Positions 14,586 to 23,886 are shown, numbered from the stretch's first letter. The stretch: 64,000 bases of DNA from Bacillota bacterium (GCA_023435705.1 JAEYRH010000009.1:372001-436000); one strand, 5' to 3'. Notes: generated by a model not told the origin, from the letters alone. Numbers and translations are program-made.

Positions 14586-15541
14586 TGAACGGTATGGCAT
14601 TGGGTGTGGATGTGGGGTCGGTCAGCACCAACATCGTGCTGGTGGATGGTGCGGGCGACATCACGCAGCGGCTTTATCTTAAGACCGCCGGCAGGCCGGT
14701 GGAAGCGATCCGCCGGGGTATGGCGGAGTTGCTCGGCCTGCTGGACGGTGTTGCGCCAGAAATTGGCGCCGTGGGTGTGACCGGAAGCGGCAGGCAGCTG
14801 GCCGGTGCGATGCTGGGCGCAGATCTGGTCAAGAATGAAATCAGCGCCCACGCCGTGGCTGCGCGGCATTGGCTCCCTGAGGTGCGCACGGTGCTGGAAA
14901 TCGGTGGGCAGGACTCAAAGATCATCTTGCTGAAGGATGGGGTCGTGACTGACTTTGCGATGAACTCCGTCTGCGCTGCCGGCACCGGCTCCTTTCTGGA
15001 CCGGCAGGCCGAACGCCTGGGCGTGCCCATCCAGGAGTTTGGCAAGCTGGCGCTGGCATCCCTGTCCCCGGTGGCCATTGCGGGCCGCTGCGCCGTGTTT
15101 GCTGAGTCCGACATGATCCACAAGCAGCAGAACGGCCACCGCCAGCAGGACATTGTGGCGGGCCTCTGCGATGCTCTGGTGCGCAACTATCTCAACAACC
15201 TAGCCAAGGGCAAAACGATTGCCGCGCCGGTGTTGTTTCAGGGTGGTGTGGCCGCCAACACCGGCATGGTGGAGGCGTTCCGCCGAGCCCTTGGGATGGA
15301 TATCCTTGTGCCGCCAAACCATGATGTGATGGGTGCCTGGGGCGCCGCGCTGCTTGCCGCACAGGCAAAGCAGTACAGCTCGCCAAGCAGTTTTGTTGGC
15401 TTTGCCGCCATGGGCCTGGAATACAGCACTGAGACAAGGCAGTGCACTGGCTGTGAGAACCAGTGCGAGCTGGTGGTGTTCAGCACAGAAGACAAGGAGC
15501 TTGCCAAATGGGGAGGGAGATGCGGCAGATGGTCTGGCTGA
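14585..15541 (+). CDS. Acyl-CoA dehydratase activase (BcrA/BadF/HgdC type ATPase)
   Basis: A 318-residue ASKHA-fold ATPase. GVDVGSVSTNIVLVD is the phosphate-1 loop, GGQDSKIILLKDG the second nucleotide motif, and NSVCAAGTGSFLDRQAERL contains the cysteine that ligates the inter-subunit [4Fe-4S] cluster of HgdC-type activases. A second cysteine pair (GRCAVFAESDMIHKQQ) and a C-terminal CTGCENQCELVV motif are present. It should drive ATP-dependent low-potential electron transfer to a partner, probably the two proteins encoded upstream. ATG 14585 shares bases with the previous stop and has GGGGGAGGGG upstream. Confidence 0.88.
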   Translation: MNGMALGVDVGSVSTNIVLVDGAGDITQRLYLKTAGRPVEAIRRGMAELLGLLDGVAPEIGAVGVTGSGRQLAGAMLGADLVKNEISAHAVAARHWLPEVRTVLEIGGQDSKIILLKDGVVTDFAMNSVCAAGTGSFLDRQAERLGVPIQEFGKLALASLSPVAIAGRCAVFAESDMIHKQQNGHRQQDIVAGLCDALVRNYLNNLAKGKTIAAPVLFQGGVAANTGMVEAFRRALGMDILVPPNHDVMGAWGAALLAAQAKQYSSPSSFVGFAAMGLEYSTETRQCTGCENQCELVVFSTEDKELAKWGGRCGRWSG

Positions 15542-15759
15542 TAATTTCTCCTGCTTGAAGTCATGGCGCTTTTTCTCTCCAGTAGATACTTCTCTCCTGT
15601 TATGCACTTATGTTGATCTCCGGAAACATTCATATTGGATTGTTTTTTTGAAAATAAGAACAGAATAAGAGTTTTATGTTTTGGCGGGGTGAAGGCTGGG
15701 TATCTATTCAGTTATTGAAATATCTGTTATTTCCGCCGACAATTGGAGGGAAATGAGAA
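15542..15759. other. AT-rich intergenic region before the LRR gene
   Basis: About 220 bases without a gene. The second half is distinctly AT-rich (runs of T near 15645 and A-rich stretches to 15720) and presumably holds the LRR gene promoter, but no clean -35/-10 pair was found. GGAGGGAAATG precedes the start at 15760. Confidence 0.5.
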
Positions 15760-18700
15760 ATGAAAAAAACAGCCGTTGCTGCAGCAATCACAATACTGCT
15801 CTCCCTGGTCATCTCTGGTACAGTACCCGGCCTTACCACGACTGTGCATGCTGCTGCAGGAGATGAGGTCGTGCTGCAGCCTGCGTTCAAGGATGCATTG
15901 GTGGCCGCTGGAGTGGATGCCGATCGCAATGGCATCATCACGCAAGGTGAGATGGCTGCCCTGACCACGTTGACTGTGCTGGGAAGCGCCGTGACGGATA
16001 TTTCCGGCATCGGATACGCCACGAACCTTACATCGTTATCCGTCGTCGGCACGCGCATCACCGCGGTGCCGACTGACATTTCCAATCTCACAAAACTGAC
16101 TACGCTGGACCTGACCAGCAACATGCTCACAGCGGCAGGCCTGCCCGACTCACTCTGGACAATGAGCACGCTGACCACGCTGGATTTGAAGCTTAACAGC
16201 ATCTCCTCCATACCCCCGGAGTTTGGCAATCTGGTGAACCTGACTGAGCTCAATCTGTATGACAACGGGCTAACCTCGCTGCCCGATGAGTTTTCCGGCC
16301 TCATAAAGCTCCAGGAGCTTTATCTGCACCGCAACAACCTCACTGCGCTGCCAGCCTCCATCGGTAGCCTGGGGAGCCTGCAAACGCTCACACTGTGGGA
16401 AAATGGCATCACGTCGCTGCCAGAGAGCTTCGGAAACCTGACAAGCCTGACCGATCTGGACATGGCGCATAACAATCTCACAAGCCTGCCCGCAACCTTT
16501 GGGAATTTGATAAGCCTCACCAGATTGGTGCTCAACTACAACCGGCTTACGGGGCTGCCCACCAACGCGTTTTCCGGCATGGCTTCGCTGAACCGGCTTG
16601 AGATTGAATACAACTATTTGAATCCCCTTGCCGGCAGTGATGATCGCACAGAGCTTGGCAAAGTCCGGACCGGTGCCTCGGTGGTGTATCTACGGCAAAA
16701 GGATTACGCGGTCTCCCTGGACTTGAGCGGCGGCACCCTCAGCGGCAGCGCCTTGCCCAAAGCCAAATATTATCATGGTGAGTTGGTCTCGCTGCCTTCC
16801 GCCACGAAAACAGGATATGTGTTCGGCGGTTGGGATGCGGACGGCAACGGCACGGTGGATGCGCAGGGCGGCACATCAACGGCAATCAGCCCAAACCCCG
16901 TCACTGCTGCTTCGGTCGTGTTCAAGGCAGTCTTCGGCTATAGGGTCACCTTCCAAACCGAGCGGTTCGGCACCATCGATGGCGGCGCCGATGACATTGT
17001 GGCGCAGGTGAACGCCGGAGACCGTGTCGCCGCTGTGCCCGATGCGGCTCCTTTGGCAGGTTATGATTTCCTTGGTTGGTACGATGGCCAGACGAAGGTA
17101 ACCGAAGCCCAGATCCTGGCGATGAACATTACCGCCAACAAGACCTTTACCGCCCGTTATGAAGCCACCGGCACAATCCATTTTGTTGACGCAGGCTTTG
17201 GCGCGGCGCTCATTTCCGCCGGTGCAGATGCCAATGCCGATGGCTTTGTGACCTCAGTCGAGCTTGCGGCTGTAGCCAGTCTGGATCTCTCCGGAGGTGT
17301 GTTCTCCAACATCGAGGGCATTGGTGGTGCCATTGCGCTGCAGTCGCTCAAGCTTGGCGGCCATGGCTTTCAGTCGTTGCCCGCAGAACTGGCCTCGTTG
17401 ACCAATCTGCAATCCTTGGATGTGTCCGGCAATCCGCTTTCCGCGCTGCCCGATCTTTCGGGGCTCGGCATGCTGACAACACTGGACATCTCAAACTGCG
17501 CCTTCTCTTCGCTTCCCGACAGCGCGATCCTGCCTGCGTCACTCACATCGCTGGACGCGGCAGGCAATGATATCGCATCCCTGCCGGCGTGGCTCTCCAC
17601 AAACACGGTTCTTTTGTCGCTGGATCTGTCTGGAAACCTGCTCACAACCATACCCGTCAACTTCTTTGATGGGATGACTGCGCTGTTATCATTGGATCTC
17701 AGCAGCAATTACCTGAACCCTGAAGCGCCGCCTGCGGGGCTGCCCGGCTTTGCGGTGATGCAGCCGCAAACCACCTATACCATCACACTGGAGTTTGACG
17801 GCGGCACAGGGGACGCCCTGCCCAAGCCCGTTTACTGGTATGGGGAGCAGATCCCTCTGCCGGTGGCTGCCCGTGTCGAGTCAATCTTTGTGGGGTGGGA
17901 TTTGGACGGCGACGGCGCGGTTGACACGGCAGGTGCCGGTTCGGCCTCCTTTGCGCCAGACCCGCCCGATTCCGTAGCCGGAAAAACCTACACTGCCATC
18001 TACATCTCTCAGAACCCGCGGCTTTCAGGCATCGGCCTCTCCGCCGGGGCCTACATTCTGCCGATTTTCAATCCTGAGTCAGAGAGCTGCACGATCACGC
18101 TGTATGATTATGTGGGCTCTGTCACCATCACGCCGCAGATGGCCAGCAGCAAGGCAACCTGCAAGATTGGCGGAGAGGCTCTTGCCAGTGTGGAGGTTGC
18201 CCTGGCGTCTTCTGCCGAGTCGCAGGATGTGGTCGTGGAGGTGACGGCGCAAGACGGCTCCACCACCAAAACATATACGCTGCATGTGGTGCGCGCGCCT
18301 GCTGTGGGCCTGGGCCTTACCAATATCACGGTGTCTCCGTCCATTTCCAGGAGCCCGGCATTCTCCACATCCGTGACAGCCTACACCGGCCTCATGCCGG
18401 CGTCGGTCGGCACAGTCACCGTTTGGGCCACAAGAGCTAGCACACAGGCCTCTGTGACCATTGATGGCGCGCAGGCGTTGAGCCGCTCAGTTTCTGTGGG
18501 GTTGGGGCTGACGAAAACGGTATCCATCGTGGTATCTTCGCCACTCACCACCGACAAAACCAAGACCTATACGCTCACGCTGAAGCGGGCCACAACGGTG
18601 TCCGGTTTCACTGCCATCCCCAAGATTGGAACCACCCCCGCACTCTCACCTGGGGGCAACAACCGCATGACCTTCAGCTATCGCATGAACGGGCCGGGCA

Positions 18701-19224
18701 CCGCAAAGATCGAGGTCTACAGGTCCGGCCGCTGGGTTCCGATTCTGACGCGGGCTGAATCCACCGCCGGGACCAAGTCATGGGCGTGGGATGGCAAAGT
18801 CTCGGGCAAATATCTGGCTGTCGGCACCTACAAGGTGCGCATCACCCCGATTGCCAACAGTATTACCGGCACGGCCTATACGATCTCGGTCAAGATTGTG
18901 CGCTACCCCACTGTGTATTGGAAGAGCTATGCCAGAACTTTCCGGGCGACGGGAACCAATTACACACTATGCACCTTCAAGGTCAATTACCCGACCAATG
19001 CGACTGTGCTGGTGATCAATTCAAAAGGCAAAGTGGCCGCCTCAGTGAAAAGCTTTGTGAATATGCCTTATGGCAAGTATTACGCCGTGACTTGGAACGG
19101 CAAGGCGACTGCCGGAAACACTGCCGGTCTGAAAGCCGGCGCACTTGTGCCCACTGGCACTTATACAGTGCGCATTACTGTGGGGCCAAGGTATTATTAC
19201 AAGACAATCAAGATCACGCGGTAA
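15760..19224 (+). CDS. Secreted multidomain leucine-rich repeat protein
   Basis: A 1,154-residue secreted protein with an N-terminal signal peptide (residues 1-33, ending VHAAAG). Two similar modules follow. Each opens with an EF-hand-like loop (DADRNGIITQGE; DANADGFVTSVE), then a leucine-rich repeat block (about 70-290 and 500-650), then InlB-type B repeats (GYVFGGWDADGNG; GYDFLGWYDG; FVGWDLDGDG). After these come two cadherin-like beta-sandwich domains (about 750-940) and two FlgD-Ig-like domains (about 960-1150; TKSWAWDGK, YAVTWNGKA). There is no LPXTG motif or C-terminal membrane helix. It probably binds a host or cell-surface ligand. Confidence 0.85.
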   Translation: MKKTAVAAAITILLSLVISGTVPGLTTTVHAAAGDEVVLQPAFKDALVAAGVDADRNGIITQGEMAALTTLTVLGSAVTDISGIGYATNLTSLSVVGTRITAVPTDISNLTKLTTLDLTSNMLTAAGLPDSLWTMSTLTTLDLKLNSISSIPPEFGNLVNLTELNLYDNGLTSLPDEFSGLIKLQELYLHRNNLTALPASIGSLGSLQTLTLWENGITSLPESFGNLTSLTDLDMAHNNLTSLPATFGNLISLTRLVLNYNRLTGLPTNAFSGMASLNRLEIEYNYLNPLAGSDDRTELGKVRTGASVVYLRQKDYAVSLDLSGGTLSGSALPKAKYYHGELVSLPSATKTGYVFGGWDADGNGTVDAQGGTSTAISPNPVTAASVVFKAVFGYRVTFQTERFGTIDGGADDIVAQVNAGDRVAAVPDAAPLAGYDFLGWYDGQTKVTEAQILAMNITANKTFTARYEATGTIHFVDAGFGAALISAGADANADGFVTSVELAAVASLDLSGGVFSNIEGIGGAIALQSLKLGGHGFQSLPAELASLTNLQSLDVSGNPLSALPDLSGLGMLTTLDISNCAFSSLPDSAILPASLTSLDAAGNDIASLPAWLSTNTVLLSLDLSGNLLTTIPVNFFDGMTALLSLDLSSNYLNPEAPPAGLPGFAVMQPQTTYTITLEFDGGTGDALPKPVYWYGEQIPLPVAARVESIFVGWDLDGDGAVDTAGAGSASFAPDPPDSVAGKTYTAIYISQNPRLSGIGLSAGAYILPIFNPESESCTITLYDYVGSVTITPQMASSKATCKIGGEALASVEVALASSAESQDVVVEVTAQDGSTTKTYTLHVVRAPAVGLGLTNITVSPSISRSPAFSTSVTAYTGLMPASVGTVTVWATRASTQASVTIDGAQALSRSVSVGLGLTKTVSIVVSSPLTTDKTKTYTLTLKRATTVSGFTAIPKIGTTPALSPGGNNRMTFSYRMNGPGTAKIEVYRSGRWVPILTRAESTAGTKSWAWDGKVSGKYLAVGTYKVRITPIANSITGTAYTISVKIVRYPTVYWKSYARTFRATGTNYTLCTFKVNYPTNATVLVINSKGKVAASVKSFVNMPYGKYYAVTWNGKATAGNTAGLKAGALVPTGTYTVRITVGPRYYYKTIKITR

Positions 19225-19271
19225 GGCGCATTTGCTTCGAACACAGCAGGACAACCTCCTGCCAACACCAT

Positions 19272-19317
19272 ACGAACCCCTTCCCATCATGCCGGGAGGG
19301 GTTCGTGCACTTTTGTT
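19272..19317 (+). terminator. Terminator of the LRR gene
   Basis: A stem of about 13 bp (ACGAACCCCTTCC with GGGAGGGGTTCGT) is followed by a T-rich stretch. Confidence 0.8.
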
Positions 19318-19327
19318 TGACTTGCGA

Positions 19328-19333
19328 TATAAT
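19328..19333 (+). promoter_or_regulatory. -10 box directly upstream of mrfB (possible leaderless start)
   Basis: A perfect TATAAT lies with its first base 12 positions before the A of ATG 19340, so transcription would start at the start codon itself. No ribosome binding site fits between, and the -35 region is not recognisable. Confidence 0.5.
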
Positions 19334-19339
19334 GGTTCC

Positions 19340-20488
19340 ATGTCTTCTTTGGAAGAAAAACTGAAAAGAATCGCAAAGGAATCTCCTGCCTACCGCCCGC
19401 AGGACGATGCCCCGCGCCCGGAAAAGAAATCCACCTGCCTGCATGAGGTTGTGGAATACGATCTCGAGGAAGCGTCTGGCGGCTTGCTTTGCTGCGCCAG
19501 TGAAGACGCCGTGCGCGTGATCTGTAAAAGTGCCGGCCTTGAGGATTGGGACATCACCCGTGCGGCCTTCGTAGACACCGAAACCACCGGCCTGGCAGGC
19601 GGCAGCGGCACCGTGGCATTTTTGATCGGCCTTGGCTATGTGTCAGGCGGGAAGTTTGTGGTCGAGCAGTTCTTTATGGAGGATTACGACGTGGAGGGCG
19701 ACATGCTCTCCATGCTGTGCAAAAAACTCCGGGGCTTTGATTGGCTGGTGAGCTTCAACGGCAAATGCTTCGACACGCCGCTGATTGCGTCCCGCGCCGT
19801 GATCAACCGCATCGCTGCGCCGCTGGATGAGATGGAGCAGGTGGATCTGCTGCACGGGGCCCGGAGGATTTATAAGAAGCGGTTGCGGCAATGCAACCTG
19901 CAAAACCTTGAAAAGGAAGTGCTGGGCCGCGAGCGCGGTGAGGATGTGCCGGGCTCCCTGGTGCCGGTGATGTTTTTTGAATACCTGCGCAGCGACGATT
20001 TTGAACCGATGCGGATGGTGCTGGAGCACAACCGCCGCGACATCGTGTCGCTGCTCACGTTGCTCTGCCGGATGTGCCAGGCTGTCAAACAGCCGGAGAA
20101 GCTGGAGCACGCCGAGGATTTATGGTCCTGCGGGCGGCTGCATGAGCGTATGGGGAGCCTGGAAGAGGCCGAGCGGTATTACCAGCGGGCGGGTGATGGC
20201 TCGATGAAGGAGCTCTCGCTTTTGCTGAAGCGCCAGGGCCGCCACGACGAGGCCGTGTCGCTTTGGCAAAAGATGCTCGATGAGGGTGGCCACGGCCTTC
20301 TTCCTTATGCAGAATTGGCCAAATATCATGAGCACCGCCGGGGTGATCCGGAAAAAGCGCTGGAAATTGTGGAGCGCTGCATGGTAAAATTGCGTGCGAT
20401 GGGTTTTACACCCAATAGCGCGGAGCTTGCTTCCTTCGCCAAGCGCAGGAGCCGCCTGCTGGCCAAGCTCGACAAGGGGGAGTGCTGA
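19340..20488 (+). CDS. mrfB: MrfB/YprB-like DEDDh exonuclease with TPR tail
   Basis: A 382-residue protein of the YprB family (RNase_H_2 domain). AAFVDTETTGLAGGSGTVAFLIGLGYV supplies the DxE motif, and SFNGKCFDTPLI and HNRRDIVSLLTLL the later acidic and His residues of a DEDDh fold. A TPR-like region follows from about residue 265. In Bacillus, MrfB works with the helicase MrfA in mitomycin-lesion repair; here the MrfA homologue lies 40 kb away at 60599. ATG 19340 is chosen because homology begins there and the upstream frame runs through the terminator. Confidence 0.82.
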   Translation: MSSLEEKLKRIAKESPAYRPQDDAPRPEKKSTCLHEVVEYDLEEASGGLLCCASEDAVRVICKSAGLEDWDITRAAFVDTETTGLAGGSGTVAFLIGLGYVSGGKFVVEQFFMEDYDVEGDMLSMLCKKLRGFDWLVSFNGKCFDTPLIASRAVINRIAAPLDEMEQVDLLHGARRIYKKRLRQCNLQNLEKEVLGRERGEDVPGSLVPVMFFEYLRSDDFEPMRMVLEHNRRDIVSLLTLLCRMCQAVKQPEKLEHAEDLWSCGRLHERMGSLEEAERYYQRAGDGSMKELSLLLKRQGRHDEAVSLWQKMLDEGGHGLLPYAELAKYHEHRRGDPEKALEIVERCMVKLRAMGFTPNSAELASFAKRRSRLLAKLDKGEC

Positions 20489-20489
20489 A

Positions 20490-21209
20490 ATGTCATTGAT
20501 CGGAGATTTCTTCGGAAACCTTGGGTATTACAACCACATGCGCAGCTTTCTTGGCAAGGCCGAAAAGTATTACCGGCTTGGCATGAAGTATGGCGGCATG
20601 TCGTTTAAAAACGAAGGCGCGTTCGGCGTGTTGTTGATGAAACAGGGCAAGTTTGACGAGGCGCTGCAACGCTTTGACAACGCGTTGAAATCTCCGGCCT
20701 GCAAAGCACCCCTGCGCAACCTGATCCGCATGAACCGCGCCATCACGTGGTTCAAGCTGGGCAACAATGAAAAAGCGTTGATCGCCCTGGAAGACCTCCA
20801 TCAAAACTTCCGCAGCATCCGTGTTTATCAGACGCTCGGCTATGTTTATACGTCGCTTAAAATGTATGACAAGGCCGAGCCCTACAACCTGGAAGCTGTG
20901 GAGTTTGAGCCCGATGATCATGTGATTCTGGACAACACCGGCCAAATGTATCTGGAAATGGGCGAGTGGGAGAAGGCCAGGGAGTATATTGAGAAATCAT
21001 ATGCCAAGAAGCACTTTTCCGACGTGCTCTACCACATGGGCCTGATTGCCGAGCACGACGAACTTCTTGACGAAGCGTTGGATTATTATCGGGAAGCCAT
21101 GACGAAGAATATGGACGCGCTCAATGACGTGACACCGGAAAAGCTCCGGGCACGCATCGGTGCCATCAAGGAAGAACTCGGCATCACCGAGCCGGAAGAG
21201 GAACTATAG
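20490..21209 (+). CDS. Tetratricopeptide repeat protein
   Basis: A 239-residue soluble all-helical protein with about five TPR units (for example GAFGVLLMKQGKFDEALQRFDNAL, RVYQTLGYVYTSLKMYDKAEPYNLEAV, VILDNTGQMYLEMGEWEKAREYIEKS). There is no signal or membrane segment. It starts one base after the mrfB stop with AAGGGGGAG upstream, so it is co-transcribed with mrfB, which also ends in TPRs. A partner role in the same process is possible but unproven. Confidence 0.8.
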   Translation: MSLIGDFFGNLGYYNHMRSFLGKAEKYYRLGMKYGGMSFKNEGAFGVLLMKQGKFDEALQRFDNALKSPACKAPLRNLIRMNRAITWFKLGNNEKALIALEDLHQNFRSIRVYQTLGYVYTSLKMYDKAEPYNLEAVEFEPDDHVILDNTGQMYLEMGEWEKAREYIEKSYAKKHFSDVLYHMGLIAEHDELLDEALDYYREAMTKNMDALNDVTPEKLRARIGAIKEELGITEPEEEL

Positions 21210-21267
21210 CAGTGAGGCAGCCATGGGCCTGCTGGTCTGCTCCGATCTTGACAGGAATTGCGGATTA

Positions 21268-21296
21268 TTTACATTTTATGAATAATTGCATATAAT
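21268..21296 (+). promoter_or_regulatory. Strong sigma-A promoter
   Basis: TTTACA (21268-21273), 17 bases, TATAAT (21291-21296), upstream of the gene at 21327. A TTGACA at 21248 with TACATT at 21270 is a weaker alternative. Confidence 0.75.
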
Positions 21297-21326
21297 TGGC
21301 ATATCTCAATCGAGAGGGTTGTGATT

Positions 21327-21806
21327 ATGCTCAGAATACCTGCAGATTCCAAGCCAAACAGGTTGCTGTTGGCATGGGCGCTGGTGCTGGATGTGATGCT
21401 GGCGCTGGTTATTTTATTCAGCCCCAGCCGCGGTTCCTGCAGTGGGATTGAAGGATATGTGCTGAACCAGGGGAACGCCTCTGAGGAGAGCCAAAATCTC
21501 ACCGATTCCGGCCGGATCGAATATGTGATCATCGTGCGAGATGTCGAGACCAGCCGCATTGTGACGCGGATTTCGCCCGATGAGGATGGTTTTTTCCGCT
21601 TGAATGTGAGCCCCGGGCGCTACAGGCTTGAGGTGATGTCCAAGCAGGAAGAACTGCAGCTCGCCGGCAGTGCTTCCACAGAGGTTACCGATGGCAAGAT
21701 TTCCAATGTAACCATCCAGATGTTCCGCCGCTTGACCGAGCAGGCTGCGCCCGTGCGTCAGAATGTGGCATTTCGCGCTTCACCAATTGCTTGGAATGGG
21801 TTATAA
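21327..21806 (+). CDS. Membrane-anchored protein with carboxypeptidase-regulatory-like domain
   Basis: A 159-residue protein. One N-terminal membrane helix (about residues 11-33) is followed by an extracytoplasmic beta-sandwich of the carboxypeptidase-regulatory/prealbumin-like type. GIEGYVLNQ, then DEDGFFRLNVSPGRYRLEVM, has the typical G-x-F-x-x-x-V-x-P-G-x-Y pattern. ATG 21327 has GAGAGGG about eight bases upstream. The function is unknown. The promoter of the next gene lies in its last codons. Confidence 0.65.
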   Translation: MLRIPADSKPNRLLLAWALVLDVMLALVILFSPSRGSCSGIEGYVLNQGNASEESQNLTDSGRIEYVIIVRDVETSRIVTRISPDEDGFFRLNVSPGRYRLEVMSKQEELQLAGSASTEVTDGKISNVTIQMFRRLTEQAAPVRQNVAFRASPIAWNGL

Positions 21807-21807
21807 T
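21779..21807 (+). promoter_or_regulatory. Promoter of the DUF2156 gene
   Basis: TTCACC (21779-21784), 17 bases, TATAAT (21802-21807), located inside the 3' end of the preceding coding sequence. Confidence 0.6.
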
Positions 21808-21841
21808 AGACCCATTCGTGCAAATGGTCAGGAGGATTTGT

Positions 21842-22744
21842 TTGTTACCATTCCGGCCGTTGAAACTTGAAGATCAAGAGCTGTTTTTAAGATACACCGC
21901 TGACTTGCCGTTTGAAAACTCCGAGATGTCATTTGCCAACCTTTTTATCTGGCGTCAGGGCTGGATGATCGAGCTTTGCGAGCAGGACAACGTGCTCTAT
22001 TTGTGCTACACCCACCCGGAAACGGGGTGTATGGGCCATATGCAGCCCATCGTGCCCAAGGGCATGCCGGTAAGGCCGGCTGTGGAGAAGGCGATTGAAG
22101 ACATTTCCGCCCGCGCCTGCGGCCTGGATATCATGGGCGTCAACCAGGACTTTGTGGACAGGCTCCGGTCTGAGGGTACCAATGGCTTTGATGTGACGGA
22201 AGACCGTGACCTGGCGGAGTATATTTATCTTCGAAGTGACTTGATGGACTTGCCCGGCAAGAAATACCACGCCAAACGCAACCATGTGAACAAATTTCTG
22301 ACTGGGCCTGGCCATGACTGGCTGGATCTTGAGCCGGAGCACCTGGATCGTTGCCTGTCAATCTGCGACCAGTGGATGAGTGAACATGACAGCAGCGATG
22401 CGGACAGATGCGAGTATTTCGCCGTGCGCGAGGCTGTGACCCATATGAAGGTGCTTGGGCTCACCGGTGCGCTCATCGAAATGAACGGCAAGCCTGTGGC
22501 GTTTACCGTTGGCGAGCGGCTGCGGCCTGATCTGGCGCTGATCCATCTGGAAAAAGCAGACCCTTCTGTGCCTGGCATTTACGCGTATATCAACCAGCAA
22601 TTCATCAACCGGCAATTCCCGGATGTTCAATTTGTGAACCGCGAGGAGGATATGGGCATCCCTGGGCTGCGCCGCGCAAAGGAATCCTATTACCCCCACC
22701 ATATGGCAAACAAATTCAGGATCAGAACAGAATGCCGCCCGTGA
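21842..22744 (+). CDS. DUF2156 / phosphatidylglycerol lysyltransferase C-terminal-like protein
   Basis: A 300-residue soluble protein of the DUF2156 family, a double-GNAT fold related to the catalytic part of MprF. FENSEMSFANLFIWRQGW near the N-terminus, PGKKYHAKRNHVNKFL in the middle and the C-terminal NREEDMGIPGLRRAKESYYPHHMANKF are its conserved blocks. It lacks the MprF membrane domain, so it may aminoacylate another acceptor or have a different acyl substrate. TTG 21842 is chosen because AGGAGG (21830-21835) is ideally spaced. It overlaps the following GNAT gene by 13 bases. Confidence 0.8.
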   Translation: MLPFRPLKLEDQELFLRYTADLPFENSEMSFANLFIWRQGWMIELCEQDNVLYLCYTHPETGCMGHMQPIVPKGMPVRPAVEKAIEDISARACGLDIMGVNQDFVDRLRSEGTNGFDVTEDRDLAEYIYLRSDLMDLPGKKYHAKRNHVNKFLTGPGHDWLDLEPEHLDRCLSICDQWMSEHDSSDADRCEYFAVREAVTHMKVLGLTGALIEMNGKPVAFTVGERLRPDLALIHLEKADPSVPGIYAYINQQFINRQFPDVQFVNREEDMGIPGLRRAKESYYPHHMANKFRIRTECRP

Positions 22745-23886
22745 TCAGAAAACCTGAGTCATCCGAACGGGGCGCGATCTGCGACCTTTGGCGGCAGAGC
22801 TTTCCCGAAAGCGGCGAGCGGTTTCTTGCGTGGTACTTTTCCAGCGTCTATCGTGAGGATCACACGTTCGCGCTGTTTGATGGCGATGAGCTTGCATCCA
22901 ACCTGCAGATGATCTCCTATGAAATTGGCCTGCGGGGCAAGCCCGTGGCGGTGGAGACCCTCTCCGGCGTTGCCACGGCCCAGGCATGGAGGAACCGAGG
23001 TTATGCAAGAGACCTGATGGCTCATGCGTTGGCTGATATGGGCAAACGGGGGCTTGGATTTAGCTTCTTGTATCCCTTTCAACACAGGTTCTATGAGCGG
23101 CTGGGGTGGTCGACCTGCTCCCTTTCGTTGGAACCACGCCTCTCACCGGCAGAGCTGCCGGACGCGCCTGCCGGCTGGACTGTGGAACGCATTACATCCC
23201 CAGATCACACTTTACTTTCAACGATTTACAAACGTTTCCTGACCAGTCTGAACTGTTGCTGTTTGCGGGATGATGGCCAATGGCAACGGCGGGTGGAGGA
23301 GAATGCGGCCAATGGTGGATTCCTCCTGCTGGCCACGGGCAATGGGCCCGCGCAAGCCTATGCATTCTGTGAGGAACGGGCAGACGAAGTGGAGCTCGTG
23401 GAATTGGCATACACGTGCCTGGCGGCGGTGGACGCCGTGCTGGCGGCCATCAAGCCCATCGGCAAAGAGGTGTGGTGGACAGCTCCTGAGGGTGACCGAT
23501 TCCTGATGCTCCGTGGCGCCTGGAAGGACCGGGTGCGGCTGCAGCCCCACGTGATGTTTCGTGTGGTGGATGTGCCGCTGGCATTTGGCCAGGCCGCTCC
23601 TGCTTGCGGCGGGGAACTGGTACTGGAAGTCTCCGGCGACACCATGGTGCCGGCCAACAACGGAGTCTTCCGTATCGTTTCTGCCGGTGGGGAAGTGCAG
23701 GCTATTCGCGCCGATGGGCAGCCTCAGTTTTCCTGTGGCATTGGTACGTTGGCCCGGATGCTCACCGGCCATATGGATGCCACAGAAGCACTCGATGCCG
23801 GTGTGGCTCATGGGGATGCGGGCGCGGCGGAGCTGCTCAGCCGGATGTATCCAAGGCAGAGGAATTTCCTGTTTGAGCTCTACTAA
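22732..23886 (+). CDS. Eis-like GNAT N-acetyltransferase
   Basis: A 384-residue protein with the three-part Eis architecture. The N-terminal GNAT domain has VETLSGVATAQAWRNRGYARDLMAHAL as the acetyl-CoA loop (residues about 64-90). A second GNAT-like domain follows, then a C-terminal SCP2-like domain (about 290-384). Family members acetylate amines or lysines; the substrate here is unknown. It overlaps the DUF2156 gene, so two acyltransferase-fold proteins are made from one mRNA. Confidence 0.83.
   Translation: MPPVIRKPESSERGAICDLWRQSFPESGERFLAWYFSSVYREDHTFALFDGDELASNLQMISYEIGLRGKPVAVETLSGVATAQAWRNRGYARDLMAHALADMGKRGLGFSFLYPFQHRFYERLGWSTCSLSLEPRLSPAELPDAPAGWTVERITSPDHTLLSTIYKRFLTSLNCCCLRDDGQWQRRVEENAANGGFLLLATGNGPAQAYAFCEERADEVELVELAYTCLAAVDAVLAAIKPIGKEVWWTAPEGDRFLMLRGAWKDRVRLQPHVMFRVVDVPLAFGQAAPACGGELVLEVSGDTMVPANNGVFRIVSAGGEVQAIRADGQPQFSCGIGTLARMLTGHMDATEALDAGVAHGDAGAAELLSRMYPRQRNFLFELY

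Noticed and set aside
13353..14600. 415-codon minus-strand open frame opposite the HgdB-like gene
   Set aside because: A shadow of a conserved, translationally coupled gene.
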